Source: Massilia sp. (GTDB lineage Bacteria; Pseudomonadota; Gammaproteobacteria; Burkholderiales; Burkholderiaceae_D). Taken from it: a stretch of 14,268 bases of DNA. Location: contig DNCF01000149.1 of NCBI GenBank assembly GCA_003484545.1, positions 1 to 14,268 on the forward strand. The letters run 5' to 3'. The notes under the pieces are model-generated. The model was not told the origin of the DNA, made no database searches, and saw only the letters and a list, made by a program, of their open reading frames with translations. Shown in pieces: positions 13,921 through 14,268 of the stretch (positions within the stretch are counted from its first letter, which is position 1; every line of letters starts with the position of its first letter). Position numbers and translations under genes: made by a program.

Positions 13921-14268
13921 ATGCGAAGTAACCTTGCGCTTCATCCCCTCCCGCCAGTTGCGCCGGCGTCCGACATGCCGGTGGCTGCCGCACACGTGGC
14001 GGCGCCGTCGATCCGCTTCTACGACACCGACGCCATCCTGCTCGATGAAGCGGCCGACTTCATCGATGCCGCGCTGCGCGCCGGCGGCACCGGCGTCGTG
14101 ATCGCCACGCCGCCGCACGTGGCGCAACTGCGCCGCCGCCTGGCCGGCTTCGGCAGCTCGACCGGCCGTGCCTGCTGGTTTCCGGGCCGCCTGGTCGTCC
14201 TCGACGCCGAGGGAACCCTTGCCGCCTTCATGGTCGATGGCCAGCCCGATCCGCAGCGCTTCCGCGAC
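13921..14268 (+). CDS. MEDS-domain protein, N-terminal part only
   Basis: The first 116 codons of a gene that leaves the window on the right. From about residue 30 the sequence (SIRFYDTDAILLDEAADFID, then GTGVVIATPPHVAQLRRRL and GRLVVLDAEGTLAAFMVDG, PDPQRF) matches the MEDS domain (methanogen/methylotroph DcmR sensory domain, PF14417). This domain is often the input module of sensor histidine kinases or other signalling proteins. The output domain lies outside the window, so the full function is unknown. ATG 13921 has no ribosome site directly before it; a GGGAGG at 13893-13898 is too far away. ATG 13975 (Met19) is an alternative start that keeps the whole MEDS domain. Confidence 0.75.
   Translation, partial: MRSNLALHPLPPVAPASDMPVAAAHVAAPSIRFYDTDAILLDEAADFIDAALRAGGTGVVIATPPHVAQLRRRLAGFGSSTGRACWFPGRLVVLDAEGTLAAFMVDGQPDPQRFRD

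Overview
The window is a high-GC chromosomal stretch from a betaproteobacterium, most likely Burkholderiales and probably the Oxalobacteraceae (Massilia/Duganella/Janthinobacterium-like). I infer this from three things: the gene order, the presence of an Acidithiobacillus-type GshA beside GshB and a transporter-less PTS, and the protein sequences themselves. No database search was possible, so the genus is a guess. Almost all of the window is conserved housekeeping sequence. No phage, integrase, transposase gene, CRISPR array or RNA gene was seen.

Layout from the left. (1) The start of a ubiK/yqiC-type gene reads leftward off the edge. (2) A 277-bp divergent intergenic region carries a near-perfect NtrC box and a sigma-54 (-24/-12) promoter. 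They drive a nitrogen operon of a TorF-family outer-membrane porin, the P-II protein glnK and the ammonium channel amtB, closed by an intrinsic terminator. (3) gshA follows with its own promoter and terminator. (4) A 183-bp MITE-like palindromic element and a further divergent copy of its end precede a leftward class I methyltransferase gene of unknown substrate. (5) gshB, an EIIA(Man)-type PTS protein, HPr and Enzyme I follow rightward. This is a phosphorelay without any sugar permease, so probably regulatory. (6) metX and metW overlap by an ATGA. (7) A periplasmic M48 metallopeptidase and an RluA-family pseudouridine synthase are separated by only 2 bases. (8) A palindrome separates these from a convergent xth (exonuclease III). 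(9) The start of a MEDS-domain protein runs off the right edge.

How the genes work together. The porin/GlnK/AmtB unit looks like a complete nitrogen-starvation ammonium-uptake module, with a candidate outer-membrane step, an inner-membrane channel and its cytosolic gate. GshA and GshB make glutathione in two steps. EIIA, HPr and EI form a PEP-dependent phosphate relay, and HPr keeps both His15 and Ser46. MetX and MetW activate homoserine for methionine synthesis.

I did not find a convincing wholly new system. The observations most worth following are the nitrogen-controlled porin, the NtrC box lying in the ubiK leader, the palindromic repeat family (four related copies here), and the methyltransferase that appears inserted between gshA and gshB.
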